Shown here piece by piece: positions 40,307-49,412 of a stretch of 64,000 nt of DNA. Under the pieces are notes generated by a model. It did not search any database and was not told the DNA's origin. It saw only the letters and a list, made by a program, of their open reading frames with translations. How positions within the stretch are numbered: position 1 is the first letter of the stretch; every line of letters starts with the position of its first letter. Position numbers and translations under genes: made by a program. Source of the stretch: Mesorhizobium sp. WSM4306. Its GTDB lineage: Bacteria > Pseudomonadota > Alphaproteobacteria > Rhizobiales > Rhizobiaceae. The DNA lies in assembly GCF_007003975.1 (NCBI RefSeq), contig NZ_VFTC01000025.1, positions 45,173 to 109,172 of the forward strand, written 5' to 3'.

Positions 40307-41466
40307 ACGCCATCAACACCAAGGTTACTCCGACCAAGCGAAAGCAGGTGGCGCTGTTCTCGTCGGATGCGAATTTCAAGCGCGAAGTGGCGACGCGGCT
40401 CGACGCTCTGGCAATCTACGATGTCAGGGTTTCCGAGACCGGCGACTTCCTTAGAGGTCCGCCCGTGGACACGCGCCCGGGCATCGTCATCCTCGACCTC
40501 GGCAATGGCGAGTTGCTCGGCAGGCCCGACATCGTCGAAGCGCGCGCCCTTTGGGCAACCGTGCCGCTGATCGCGGTCTCCGATGAGCTGTCGTCGGAGC
40601 AGACGCGCGTGCTGGTGCGCATGAACGCTTCCGACTGGCTGCACAAGCCGCTCGACGGCAAGGAACTGCTGAACGCCGTGACCTTCCACGACACCGGCAA
40701 CCAGGGAACGAAAAGCCGCATCATCACCTTCATCAGCGCCAGCGGCGGCGCCGGCGCGACGACGCTCGCACTGTCGGCGGCGGAGCACCTCGCGTCGAAA
40801 TCGAAGGAACGCGGGGCTTCTACCTGCCTGGTCGATCTCGATTTCCAGAGCGCCAATTGCGGCGCCTATCTCAACCAGTTCAATCAGTTCGACCTCGGCG
40901 GCATCATCGGCCAGCCGGAGAGGCTCGACGTCGAGCTGATGGATGTCATCAAGCTCTCGCGTCCGTCCGGGCTGACACTCTATTCCTTCGAGAGGCCGCA
41001 ATTGCCTTTCGAACCGCAAGGCAGTGATTTTGTCTTCCGGCTCCTGGACCTCGTCGCCTACCGGTTCGACGACATCGTCATCGACCTGCCGAACATCGAG
41101 ACGCCCTGGCACCATTCCGTGCTGTCGACGAGCGATGAGATCTTCATCGTCTTCGAACTCAACGTCGCCTCGCTGCGGCAAGGCAAGCGGCTCTACAAGA
41201 AGATCCGTGAGTTGCGTGGCAATGCTGTCAGCATCACGCTGGTCGCCAACAAGCACAAGCGCAAATGGTTCGGGAACCACTTTTCGCGCAGCGAGCTCGA
41301 AAAGATCTTCAAGGCGCCGCACATCAAATCGGTCGCGCTGGACAATGCGCTTCTGGCCGATGCGTTGAACCGTGCTATCCTGCCCGCCGAGGTGGATGGG
41401 CGTGCGCGCTTCAACAAGGACCTGAAGCGGATGTTCAAAGAGCGGCTTGATGACGCTGCCAAATAG
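40291..41466 (+). CDS. cpaE: Pilus localisation ATPase CpaE/TadZ
   Basis: The 391-residue protein has an N-terminal receiver-like domain (QVALFSSDANFKREVATRL, then PGIVILDLGNGELL) and a C-terminal ParA/MinD-like ATPase domain. The P-loop is deviant (SASGGAGATTLALS lacks the usual Lys), as known for TadZ proteins. LVDLDFQSANCGAYL and DIVIDLPNIETPW are the switch regions. CpaE/TadZ places the pilus machine at the cell pole. Start ATG 40291 overlaps tadE; ATG 40303 is possible. Confidence 0.9.
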   Translation: MDITMNAINTKVTPTKRKQVALFSSDANFKREVATRLDALAIYDVRVSETGDFLRGPPVDTRPGIVILDLGNGELLGRPDIVEARALWATVPLIAVSDELSSEQTRVLVRMNASDWLHKPLDGKELLNAVTFHDTGNQGTKSRIITFISASGGAGATTLALSAAEHLASKSKERGASTCLVDLDFQSANCGAYLNQFNQFDLGGIIGQPERLDVELMDVIKLSRPSGLTLYSFERPQLPFEPQGSDFVFRLLDLVAYRFDDIVIDLPNIETPWHHSVLSTSDEIFIVFELNVASLRQGKRLYKKIRELRGNAVSITLVANKHKRKWFGNHFSRSELEKIFKAPHIKSVALDNALLADALNRAILPAEVDGRARFNKDLKRMFKERLDDAAK

Positions 41467-42049
41467 GTATCGGCCAGGTAGGTATCGGCTCGTCCCGGGA
41501 TTGGCCTGCGTCATGGGCATGGCGCTGGCGATGTCGGTCCAGGATTTCGCCAGCGCGCGATCGGCACTTTCGGACCGGCCGCCGCTGCCGGCAATGGGCC
41601 CCAGCCTGCGCAAGACTGTCGTCTTTGAAACCACGGAACAACCCGGAACGATCGTTATCCGCAAGGGCGAGAAAGCGCTTTATCTGGTGACCCGACAAGG
41701 CCAGGCGCTTCGCTATCAGATCAGCGTCGGCCGCGACGGATTTGGCTGGACCGGGGTCGTCAAGGTGGGGGCCAAGACCGAATGGCCGGAATGGCGCCCA
41801 CCCCGCGAAATGCGCGCCCGCCAGCCGGAGCTGCCGCAAATGGTGCCTGCCGGTCCCTACAATCCACTCGGCGCCAGGGCGCTCTATCTGCTTCGGGACG
41901 GGCGTGACACGCTCTATCGGATACACGGAACCAACGATCCGTCAGGGGTCGGCTTCGACGGAACATCGGGGTGTTTTCGCCTTACCAACACCGATGTGAT
42001 CGATCTCTTCAAACGCGTCGCGATCGGCGCAAAGGTGGTGGTTCAATGA
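41450..42049 (+). CDS. L,D-transpeptidase (YkuD) family protein in the Tad operon
   Basis: The 199-residue protein has an N-terminal hydrophobic segment (LACVMGMALAMSVQDFASA) for export and a YkuD domain. It reads IVIRKGEKALYLVTRQGQA, then RYQISVGRDGFGW. The catalytic site is HGTN (His159) and TSGCFRLTN (Cys175). L,D-transpeptidases make 3-3 peptidoglycan cross-links or attach lipoproteins to the wall. It overlaps cpaE by 17 bases and the next gene by 4, so it is tied to the pilus operon. The usual S-x-G-C spacing is shortened to S-G-C with T before it. Confidence 0.85.
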   Translation: MTLPNRYRPGRYRLVPGLACVMGMALAMSVQDFASARSALSDRPPLPAMGPSLRKTVVFETTEQPGTIVIRKGEKALYLVTRQGQALRYQISVGRDGFGWTGVVKVGAKTEWPEWRPPREMRARQPELPQMVPAGPYNPLGARALYLLRDGRDTLYRIHGTNDPSGVGFDGTSGCFRLTNTDVIDLFKRVAIGAKVVVQ

Positions 42050-42639
42050 CGATGATCAGCGAACCGGACATGCCGGCAATCGAGATTGGGACAGCAACCC
42101 GCGTTGGAGAGCAGGCTGCCGTTGGGAAACCGAGCGACAAAAGCATTATCGGCGCGGTCATCATCGGCACGTCCGTGCTCACCCTAGTGAACATAATAGC
42201 CGCGGTTTATCTTTACCGCGGCATCAGCGATATGCGCTTTTTGGAAGCGCGCCTGGAACAACTCGGGACGTTCGAACAACGAATCGGGGGCCGGCTGGAC
42301 ACGGTCAACAACGGTTTTCAGAGCCGATTTGAAAAACTCGACAGTCAACTGCAGAGCAGCTTCGGTGAGATCAACAGGAGCATAGCCCGGCTGGAACAGA
42401 ACCGGCCCCTTGCCCGTGACGACGTCATGTCGAGCGCAGCGGAACCTTCCGTCGACACGACCAGCAGCATGGCGGAGGCACCCGCCGTTCTCGATGCTGA
42501 AGGCGCGACCGAGCCCAGCGTTGTCGATGCGCCGCGTCCGCCGAAAAACAGGATCGCGAACGCAGCGCCTGCCCCAAGCCCAAACTACCAGCGCATAGAA
42601 CAGGCCGACGGCAAGGTTTACTACCGAAAGATCAACTAG
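42046..42639 (+). CDS. Single-pass membrane protein with coiled coil, last gene of the Tad operon
   Basis: From ATG 42046, which overlaps the transpeptidase stop in ATGA, the 197-residue protein has a short N-terminal tail and one transmembrane helix (IIGAVIIGTSVLTLVNIIAAVYLY). A heptad-like region follows (ARLEQLGTFEQRIGGRLDTV, then RFEKLDSQLQSSFGEINRSIARLEQ), with an acidic Pro/Ala linker and a short conserved-looking end, YQRIEQADGKVYYRKIN. No family is recognised. It could connect the pilus base or the transpeptidase to the envelope. Confidence 0.7.
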   Translation: MTMISEPDMPAIEIGTATRVGEQAAVGKPSDKSIIGAVIIGTSVLTLVNIIAAVYLYRGISDMRFLEARLEQLGTFEQRIGGRLDTVNNGFQSRFEKLDSQLQSSFGEINRSIARLEQNRPLARDDVMSSAAEPSVDTTSSMAEAPAVLDAEGATEPSVVDAPRPPKNRIANAAPAPSPNYQRIEQADGKVYYRKIN

Positions 42640-42660
42640 CGCTGGAAGACGTGAGCTGCC

Positions 42661-43200
42661 CTAGTATTCTCGCTGCAGAGCAACAAGCCGCGCGGCCAAA
42701 GCTTCGGACCGCTGGCGGCTTTCGCTTAGGAAGGCAACATGACAGTAGGCGCATGCTGTCAGACCCAGAAGCAGCACGAGGCTGTTCTTCAAGGTGAAAT
42801 CGACCATTAGCGAGAATGGTAGGCCCCCGGGGACCGTGAACGCGGCGATCGTGCTCGCTGTTTCGGAATGACTGGTGGCGGCGATCATCAAACCGGCGAA
42901 AATCAGGGCGACGTGGTTTGCAAGGAAGAAGAAGGCCGCCGACTTTCTTGTGCGGCACGCCGTCCAGCAAACGATCGACGCGGCGGCCAGGATGGAGGCA
43001 TCAACCACCATCGACGATCCCAGATAGACATCGATCTGTTGCCAGAACATCGTCGACAGCGGCCTTAGTTCAAGCCAGATCCGCCACATTGTGGGACTGG
43101 CCGGATAAGCCCCCAGCAAGAAGGCCGCCATGCGCTCCCCTGCCAAAATCAGCAGGATCAGAGCTGGGAATGCAAAGAGCATTATCGATTTGCGCTTCAT
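42661..43200 (-). CDS. Hypothetical four-helix membrane protein
   Basis: The 179-residue product has hydrophobic segments near residues 5-30, 65-80, 92-108 and 120-150 and a basic, Glu/Gln-containing C-terminus (RQRSEALAARLVALQREY). No motif is recognised. It is convergent with the Tad operon, 21 bases from its end, and could belong either to the inserted block or to the ancestral neighbourhood. The gene's ATG has GAGGGTGAC upstream. Confidence 0.6.
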   Translation of the reverse strand: MKRKSIMLFAFPALILLILAGERMAAFLLGAYPASPTMWRIWLELRPLSTMFWQQIDVYLGSSMVVDASILAAASIVCWTACRTRKSAAFFFLANHVALIFAGLMIAATSHSETASTIAAFTVPGGLPFSLMVDFTLKNSLVLLLGLTACAYCHVAFLSESRQRSEALAARLVALQREY

Positions 43201-43331
43201 GTCACCCTCGACAATCTGACATTCAAGATAGATTGCATAGATTGAGCGAGGCTTAACGGAGCGTTGGCGGTCCCGCGGCAGCGCAGCCAGTTGCGAATGG
43301 CAGCCTGCATGTCAGAAAGAGCCATTCGCCA

Positions 43332-43568
43332 TCAGTTGTTTTGGCTGAGCACGAGTGTCACCACCTTCGGCTCGACTCGTTGCAGACATCGTTCCGGAAT
43401 ATTGGGCCACATCGCCTTGGCGCATCCCTCGTCTTCGCTCGGCGCCAGCGCAAGCCAGCGTTCTGATTTAAGGGCTTGCTCGGTCGTCGACAGGAATACC
43501 TGTGTAGCCAATGCAGTCGCCATGGACACCTGGACGAAGATAAGGGCGTAAGCAAATCGTCTGATCAT
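43332..43568 (-). CDS. Small exported hypothetical protein
   Basis: The ATG at 43568 begins a 78-residue product with a signal-type N-terminus (MIRRFAYALIFVQVSMATALA). The mature part reads LALAPSEDEGCAKAMWPNIPERCLQRVEPKVVTLVL, with two cysteines likely disulfide-linked. The upstream in-frame extension to 43808 would overlap the divergent kinase gene and looks noncoding. Function unknown; it sits 207 bases from the kinase start. Confidence 0.6.
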   Translation of the reverse strand: MIRRFAYALIFVQVSMATALATQVFLSTTEQALKSERWLALAPSEDEGCAKAMWPNIPERCLQRVEPKVVTLVLSQNN

Positions 43569-43775
43569 CCGCTCGAAACGCCCAGTCCACGAAGTGGTTC
43601 CAACGCAACGCGCCGGTGAACGCCTGATCACGTTTCTTGCGACCACGTGCGTGCTGGTCATCGGCCGCCATGCCACGGCTGTTCCAGAACGGCTCGGCGT
43701 GGAATAGAATGCCACCCGATGGTCGCCGTTTGGCCATAGACGAGTGCCATCGACGAGCGACCAGCGGAAGGACAC

Positions 43776-45191
43776 ATGGCGACCACGCAACTGGAACGGC
43801 CGGAACAAGGCGGCTTCGGCACGCGCATATTACGCGCGCTGAAAGCCATGCCGCGCGCCTGGAACCGGTTCTGGCGCCTGGTCGCGCTCTATATGCCGAA
43901 GCGGCTCTATGCCCGCTCGCTCATCATCGTCATCGCGCCGATGATCCTTCTACAATCGGTCGTCGCCTTTGACTTCATGGAACGCCACTGGGCAACCGTG
44001 ACGCAGCGCCTGTCGCAGGCCACCGTGCGCGACATCGCCGCCATCATCGACATGATCGAGACCTATCCGCACGACGGCGACTACGCCAACATCATCCGCA
44101 TCGCGCAGGACCGCATGCAGCTGAAGGTCGACCTCTTGCCGCCCGACCCGCTGCCGGCGCCAGGTCCCAAGCCCTTCTTCTCGATCCTGGACGACGTCCT
44201 TTCCACCGAGATCACCCGCCAGATCAACCGCCCGTTCTGGATCGACACCGTCGGCAATTCCAACATCATCGAGGTGCGCATCCAGCTTGAAGGCAAGGTG
44301 CTGCGCGTCTTCGTGCGCCGCAGCCAGGCCTATGCTTCCAACACCCACATCTTCCTGATCTGGATGGTCGGCACCTCGCTGGTGCTTTTGACGATCGCCA
44401 TCCCCTTCCTGCGCAACCAGATCCGGCCGATCCTGATGCTGGCCGAGGCCGCCGAAAGCTTCGGCAAGGGCCGGCCGATGCCGCGCGATTTCCGCCCGCG
44501 CGGCGCCGAGGAGGTTCGCCGCGCCGGCTTTGCCTTCATCCAGATGCGCGAGCGCATTGAACGCCAGCTGGAACAGCGCACCGCCATGCTGACCGGCGTC
44601 AGCCACGATCTCAGGACCATCCTCACCCGTTTCAAGCTGCAGCTGGCGCTGGCCGGCGGCAAGCCCGAGACCAAGGCCGCGCTCAACCAGGACATCGACG
44701 ACATGCAGTCGATGCTGGAAGGCTATATCGCCTTTGCCCGCGGCGAAGCGTCGGAAGATGCCGGCCATTTCGATCTTGAGGCCTATTTCCAGAAGCTCGG
44801 CGAGGAGGCGTCGCTGCACAAGCGCAAGCTGTCGACCGTGCTCGCCGGCGATCCGGACGTGCATGTGCGCCCGCACGCTTTCGCCCGGCTGTTGTCCAAC
44901 GTCGCCGGCAATGCCTTGCGCTATGCCAAGACGGTGGAGATCAGCGCCGATCACGGCCGCGGCTCGCTGGTCGTCACCATAGATGATGACGGTCCGGGCA
45001 TTCCGCTGGAAAAGCGCGAGGACGTGTTCAAGCCGTTCGTGCGGCTCGACGAGGCGCGCAACCTCGACGCCAGCGGCACCGGCCTTGGGCTCTCCATCGC
45101 CCGCGACATTGCCCGCAGCCATGGCGGCGACATCATGCTGGACGACAGCCCGCTTGGCGGCCTGCGGGTGGTGATCAAGGTGCCTGCCTGA
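43776..45191 (+). CDS. Membrane sensor histidine kinase, EnvZ-like
   Basis: The 471-residue kinase has a cytoplasmic N-terminal stretch, transmembrane helix 1 (about residues 48-68), a periplasmic sensor of about 120 residues, transmembrane helix 2 (about 190-210) and a HAMP linker. The phospho-acceptor His277 is in GVSHDLRTILTRFKLQLAL. The ATPase domain has an N box (LLSNVAGNALRYA), a G1 box (DDDGPGIP) and a G2 box (GTGLGLSIARDI). Its EnvZ type matches an OmpR-type regulator such as PetR, 16.9 kb upstream. No response regulator gene is adjacent. Confidence 0.9.
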   Translation: MATTQLERPEQGGFGTRILRALKAMPRAWNRFWRLVALYMPKRLYARSLIIVIAPMILLQSVVAFDFMERHWATVTQRLSQATVRDIAAIIDMIETYPHDGDYANIIRIAQDRMQLKVDLLPPDPLPAPGPKPFFSILDDVLSTEITRQINRPFWIDTVGNSNIIEVRIQLEGKVLRVFVRRSQAYASNTHIFLIWMVGTSLVLLTIAIPFLRNQIRPILMLAEAAESFGKGRPMPRDFRPRGAEEVRRAGFAFIQMRERIERQLEQRTAMLTGVSHDLRTILTRFKLQLALAGGKPETKAALNQDIDDMQSMLEGYIAFARGEASEDAGHFDLEAYFQKLGEEASLHKRKLSTVLAGDPDVHVRPHAFARLLSNVAGNALRYAKTVEISADHGRGSLVVTIDDDGPGIPLEKREDVFKPFVRLDEARNLDASGTGLGLSIARDIARSHGGDIMLDDSPLGGLRVVIKVPA

Positions 45192-45419
45192 TCAGAGCCG
45201 GATCCCGGAAGGCGCCTCGGCCATAAGCCACCTTCATCCGCCCGTCATGAAATCATGGTCAAGAGCGCGCATGAAGCGCGCGACCTCAGTTGATTCGGCT
45301 CAGCCGCCTCACTTCGACCTCGTGCCTGCCCGGGTACGCTGGAGCGAAGCGAGGGCAGCCGCGTGGGTGCCGTTCCGCCATCGCATCAAGGCAACCGACG
45401 ATCCGAGCAAAGGACCGCC

Positions 45420-46442
45420 ATGCGCATCCTGATGGTCACCGACGCCTGGCGCCCACAAGTCAACGGCGTCGTCCACACGCTGGAGCGGCTCACCGAAACG
45501 CTGAAATCCTTCGACGTTGCGGTCGACTTCCTGACCCCGAACATTTTTCGCACCTTGCCCTTGCCGACCTACCCCGACATCAGGCTGGCGCTGACGACGC
45601 CCGGCCATGTCGCGCGGCTGATCGATCAGCGCAAGGCCGACCACATCCACATCGTCACCGAGGGACCGCTCGGCATCATGGCGCGGCGCTATTGCCGCAA
45701 CGCCGGCCGTCCTTTCACCACCAGCTATCACACCCGCTTTCCCGAATATCTCAGCGCTCGCCTGCCGGTGCCGGAGAGCTGGGCCTATCGCTGGCTGCGC
45801 GATTTCCACAATTCGGGACAAGGCACGCTGGTGGCCACCCAGTCGCTGGCCGACGATCTTGCCGCGCGCGGCTTCAACAAGCTCAGGCCATGGACGCGCG
45901 GCGTCGACACCGACCATTTCCGCCCGGACAAGAAGAAGGACCTCGGCTTTCCCGGCCCGGTGTTCCTGTGCGTCGGTCGTGTCGCCATCGAGAAGAACCT
46001 CTCCGCCTTCCTCGACCTCGACCTGCCCGGCAGCAAGGTGATCGTCGGCGAGGGACCGGAGCTTGCCAAGCTGAAGGCACGATATCCGCAGGCGCATTTC
46101 CTCGGTCACCGGCCCAATGACGAATTGGCGGAGATCTATGCCTCGGCCGATGTCTTCGTCTTCCCCAGCCGCACCGACACGTTCGGCAACGTCATCATCG
46201 AGGCGCTGGCCAGCGGCACACCAGTCGCCGCCTATCCGGTGACCGGACCGATCGACATTGTCGGCGACGGCTTTGGCGGCGCGGTGTCGAACGATCTGCG
46301 CGAGGCCGCGCTCGCCGCGCTAAACGTCGACCGCGCCGAGGCGCGCGAACGCGCCATGCGTTACAGCTGGAAAGCCTGCGCGGAAATGTTTCTCGACACG
46401 GTCGAGGAAGCGCTCGGAACGACGCGCAAGCTGGCGGCGTGA
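45420..46442 (+). CDS. Family 4-type glycosyltransferase
   Basis: The 340-residue GT-B enzyme begins MRILMVTDAWRPQVNGVVHT, the donor/acceptor N-domain opening common to lipid and mannose transferases of this family. The C-domain has GVDTDHFRPD, VGRVAIEKNL for nucleotide-sugar binding, and the E-x7-E motif within PSRTDTFGNVIIEALASGTPV. The likely product is a glycolipid or polysaccharide precursor made at the cytoplasmic membrane. It follows the kinase by 228 bases on the same strand. The upstream in-frame part from 45363 is not needed. Confidence 0.87.
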   Translation: MRILMVTDAWRPQVNGVVHTLERLTETLKSFDVAVDFLTPNIFRTLPLPTYPDIRLALTTPGHVARLIDQRKADHIHIVTEGPLGIMARRYCRNAGRPFTTSYHTRFPEYLSARLPVPESWAYRWLRDFHNSGQGTLVATQSLADDLAARGFNKLRPWTRGVDTDHFRPDKKKDLGFPGPVFLCVGRVAIEKNLSAFLDLDLPGSKVIVGEGPELAKLKARYPQAHFLGHRPNDELAEIYASADVFVFPSRTDTFGNVIIEALASGTPVAAYPVTGPIDIVGDGFGGAVSNDLREAALAALNVDRAEARERAMRYSWKACAEMFLDTVEEALGTTRKLAA

Positions 46443-46794
46443 TGGAGCCGGCGCGTAGGAAGCCGTGAGATGCAGACCGGGCCGAGCCGGAACGGCGGGT
46501 TCCGATAACCAGGCGGAGCATACTTTTTGGGTATGTGGCGTCTGCCCCTGGCGATGCGGAGCGGCGGCAGTTGTGTGACCTCTTCGATGGCGCCCACTCA
46601 TGCGTTTCCTTCAGGAAATCCAGAACTTCGACAACTTGCCGATACTTTTAGACAAGTCTTGCGCGTGAAATTGTTGGGATGCATTGGGAGATCGTGCGCC
46701 GGCAAGCTTTGGTTCCCGTGGGCACTCTCCTTGAGAGAGCTTGCGCGGCAGTTCCTTGCGGTGCATTATTCTGCATCTGTAGTTCGCTGCGGGA
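46443..46794. other. Intergenic stretch without a recognisable gene
   Basis: These 352 bases lie between the glycosyltransferase and a membrane protein gene on the same strand. Frames open here on both strands but none has a ribosome site and a protein-like product. No strong hairpin with a T-run was found. The second half is moderately A+T-rich and may contain the promoter of the next gene. Confidence 0.4.
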
Positions 46795-47739
46795 TTGACA
46801 CCGATTTCAACGCTGGACCAGTCACCTGCCGTATCGCCGAAGCGTCGCGTCTTGCGCATCAGCAAGACCGTTGCGAAGGTGTTCGACTATTGCCGTGCGA
46901 ATGCCTGGCCACTCTTCGTGGCCGCCTGGTTTCCCTGCTTTCTGACGACGCTCTGTCTGGCGGCGCTTGCTCTTATTCTTTTTGCCGATCCGGGGCAGGT
47001 GCCCGGCTGGCTTCTATCGCGAGGCTTTGACTCCAGGACCTGGCTTTCCGCGATTGTTGCGGCGCCGTTCTCGGCGATGGTCCTTGCGTTCGTTCTGGAC
47101 CGCATGGCAAACGCGCCCGAGCGCGGCCGTGTCGTTGTTCGGCGCGGCGTTGAACGTGTCAAACGCTTCGCTATCCCGGGCATGCGCTTTGAGCTTGGCC
47201 AGCGGATTCTCTTGGCTGCGTTGCTTCTCGCGGTGATCCAGCTTGTTTGCGGCTTTGCCGTCGCCGGCGAGCACAGACTGCTTGTGGCCGCCCTGCTGGC
47301 CACACGTGACCTACCGCTCAACCCTGAGGACGTCACGCCTTGGGTGTCGGCGATGGGAGTCTTCAACCTGTTGGCGGGTGCTTTCGTACTTGTCTGGACA
47401 TATCTTTTTGTCGGTGATTTTCTCTGGACAGGATCGTTTGATCCAATCGGGTGCTGGCGCGCGCTAGATGGCAATCATCTGCGTTTCCTCGCCATAATGT
47501 TCATCGTTTTCGCAATAGTTGCCATACTCAAATATGGGCTGGTCCTGGCCGGAGCCTTGATCCTCATTCCAACGGATGCCGCGTCGCCTTCCTTCCTGAC
47601 CCTTATGCTGATGCATTTCGGACTCGCCTGGCCGTTCGACGTCCTCCATCTCGTACTCTCGGCCGCAACGGTCGGAACCATTCTCGGCGCGTTTCGGCCA
47701 CCAGCTAGCGCTTCAGTCCGGCCCGCTATGACACGATGA
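46795..47739 (+). CDS. Hypothetical multi-pass membrane protein
   Basis: The 314-residue product has an N-terminal basic cytoplasmic helix and about six transmembrane segments (for example FLTTLCLAALALILF, WLSAIVAAPFSAMVLAF, ILLAALLLAVIQLVCGFAV and FLAIMFIVFAIVAILKYGLVL). The pattern resembles YciC/UPF0259-type envelope proteins, but I cannot assign it. The start is a TTG at 46795 with no strong ribosome site, so the exact start is uncertain. It is slightly lower in G+C than neighbours and converges with csaA. Confidence 0.6.
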   Translation: MTPISTLDQSPAVSPKRRVLRISKTVAKVFDYCRANAWPLFVAAWFPCFLTTLCLAALALILFADPGQVPGWLLSRGFDSRTWLSAIVAAPFSAMVLAFVLDRMANAPERGRVVVRRGVERVKRFAIPGMRFELGQRILLAALLLAVIQLVCGFAVAGEHRLLVAALLATRDLPLNPEDVTPWVSAMGVFNLLAGAFVLVWTYLFVGDFLWTGSFDPIGCWRALDGNHLRFLAIMFIVFAIVAILKYGLVLAGALILIPTDAASPSFLTLMLMHFGLAWPFDVLHLVLSAATVGTILGAFRPPASASVRPAMTR

Positions 47740-47797
47740 TTGCCCCTGCCGGGCTGCCTAGCGGTGCTGCGTGGACGACGGCGCCTGCTCGCTAATC

Positions 47798-48157
47798 TTA
47801 GAACAGCCGCCCGCCGTCCGGCACCTTGCGCTCGATGGCGCCCAGCACCACGGCGCCCTCTTCGTCGGGAAAGCCGAGCGTCAGCACTTCGGACATGAAC
47901 GGGCCTATCTGGCGCGGCGGGAAATTCACCACCGCAAACACCTGCCGGCCGATCAGCGTTCCCGGCGCATAATATTTGGTGATCTGCGCCGAGGATTTCT
48001 TCACGCCGATATCGGGACCGAAATCGATCTTCAGCTTGAACGCGGGCTTGCGCGCTTCAGGGAAAGGCTCAGCCTCGACAATGGTGCCGGCACGGATGTC
48101 GACACGATCGAAATCGGCAAAGCTGATCTCGGGCTTGCGCGCGCTGCTCGAACTCAT
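47798..48157 (-). CDS. csaA: tRNA-binding protein/chaperone CsaA
   Basis: The 119-residue OB-fold protein matches CsaA throughout: FDRVDIRAGTIVEAEPFPEARKPA, then LKIDFGPDIGVKKSSAQITKYY, VVNFPPRQIGPFMSEVL and a terminal VPDGGRLF. CsaA homologues bind tRNA and act as export-linked chaperones. The gene begins 18 bases after the ybjN-like stop, so the two are probably one transcript. Confidence 0.92.
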   Translation of the reverse strand: MSSSSARKPEISFADFDRVDIRAGTIVEAEPFPEARKPAFKLKIDFGPDIGVKKSSAQITKYYAPGTLIGRQVFAVVNFPPRQIGPFMSEVLTLGFPDEEGAVVLGAIERKVPDGGRLF

Positions 48158-48175
48158 CTTCTTTCTTAGCTACGA

Positions 48176-48676
48176 TCAGGCGTTGCCGTAGGTCTCGAAC
48201 AGGACGCCGGCCAGCGCATCCTTGGCCGAGGTCCCCGACCAGACGACGAACTGGAAGGCCTGGAAATAGCATTCGCAGGCCTCCAGCGCCGACGACAAGA
48301 GCACCTCGACCTGCTGGCTCGACGGCTCGACCCCGCCGGCGAGCAGCAGCGACTGGCGAAACATGATCGCGCCCTCCTGCTCCCAGAGATCGAAATGGCC
48401 AAACAGCATCTGCTCGTTGATCAGCGACAACAGCCGCATCACTTCCAACGCACGGGCTTCCGGCACCTTGATGTCGAACGCGCAGGCCAGATGCAGCGCC
48501 TCGAAATCCTCCATCCACGAGAAAGAGACGTGATAGTCGGTCCAGCTGCCGGCGACCGAGATCGAGATTTCGTCATCGCCGGCCCGCTCAAAGGACCAGT
48601 CATTGTTATGGGCCACCTGCTCGATGACATCCACCGGATGGATTTCGCGGGAGAATTCGAGTTCGAGAAGTTCCAT
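48176..48676 (-). CDS. YbjN domain-containing protein
   Basis: I start at ATG 48676, giving 166 residues. The protein fits the YbjN (DUF1790) fold: HPVDVIEQVAHNNDWSFERAGDDEI, then HVSFSWMEDFEALHLACAFD, RLLSLINEQMLFGHFDLWEQEGAIMFRQSLLL and the C-terminal helix CECYFQAFQFVVW. It is a type III chaperone-like fold and probably helps assemble or regulate proteins. In many rhizobia this gene lies close to ubiK, as here; proC, often seen in the same neighbourhood, is not present. Confidence 0.88.
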   Translation of the reverse strand: MELLELEFSREIHPVDVIEQVAHNNDWSFERAGDDEISISVAGSWTDYHVSFSWMEDFEALHLACAFDIKVPEARALEVMRLLSLINEQMLFGHFDLWEQEGAIMFRQSLLLAGGVEPSSQQVEVLLSSALEACECYFQAFQFVVWSGTSAKDALAGVLFETYGNA

Positions 48677-48993
48677 GGAATGCTTCCTGTGTTCAGGGGA
48701 GCGCCACACGCTCCGCGGGGGCACACACGACGAACAATCTTGTCTAGAACTCGGACGGCCAGGACTTCACGACACAAAGACCCCGGACCGGACCCCACCG
48801 CCCGGCCGCATGACCCTGCTCCGAATCATGCAACAAATTCAGTCTATTGATCGGGAGTCGCGTGAACAGCCTAATTTTTCGCACTGCGTCATCCGCATGT
48901 GGAAAGGCGTTGTCACAAAGATTCATGCATCGCCGTTAAACGATTCACGGCAAAGCACTTTTTCGGATTGCGCTTTGTGGAAAAGTTTAAAGA

Positions 48994-49296
48994 TTATTTT
49001 TTTGCTTTGGGCTTTGCCGCCGCCGCTGGTGCGGCCTGTCCGGTCAATTCGGCAAGCCTGGCCTCGAGCGCATCGATACGAGCGGCCAGCCTGGTGTTTT
49101 CTTCCCGGGCCTTGGCCGCCATGTCGCGGGCGGCCTCGAACTCCTCGCGCTGCACCACGTCCATGGTGTTGAGGATGCGCTCGGCCTGCCCCTTGAAGGC
49201 AGTCTCGACCTCGCGGCGCACGCCTTGCGCAGCACCGGCGGCATCGGTCATCAGCTTGGCGAATTCATCGAGAATGCGGTTCGGTCCGGTCGACAT
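48994..49296 (-). CDS. ubiK: Ubiquinone biosynthesis accessory factor UbiK family
   Basis: The 100-residue protein begins STGPNRILDEFAKLMTDAAGAAQGVRREVE and ends in a coiled coil (REEFEAARDMAAKAREENTRLAARIDALEARLAEL) with an Ala/Lys-rich tail. This is the BMFP/UbiK layout. It helps form the ubiquinone-making complex with UbiJ and binds lipids. The 318 bases between it and the ybjN-like gene hold no gene; they include an A+T-rich TTTAAAGATTATTTTTTTG region just after the stop, which may be a terminator. Confidence 0.88.
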   Translation of the reverse strand: MSTGPNRILDEFAKLMTDAAGAAQGVRREVETAFKGQAERILNTMDVVQREEFEAARDMAAKAREENTRLAARIDALEARLAELTGQAAPAAAAKPKAKK

Positions 49297-49412
49297 GGCA
49301 AATCCTCGCTTGCTCGAATTGACGTAGTAGCGCCGCGCGCGGAATGCAAGAACGTTGCGATGCCTGCGGCGTCAGGATGCGGCCACCGAGCAAAATTGCT
49401 GGCGATTTTGGC

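Noticed and set aside
40198..41664. Long frame antisense to cpaE
   Set aside because: Shadow of cpaE; the sense frame has complete TadZ features and fits the operon overlaps.
43950..45122. Long frame antisense to the histidine kinase
   Set aside because: Shadow; the kinase boxes are complete on the plus strand.
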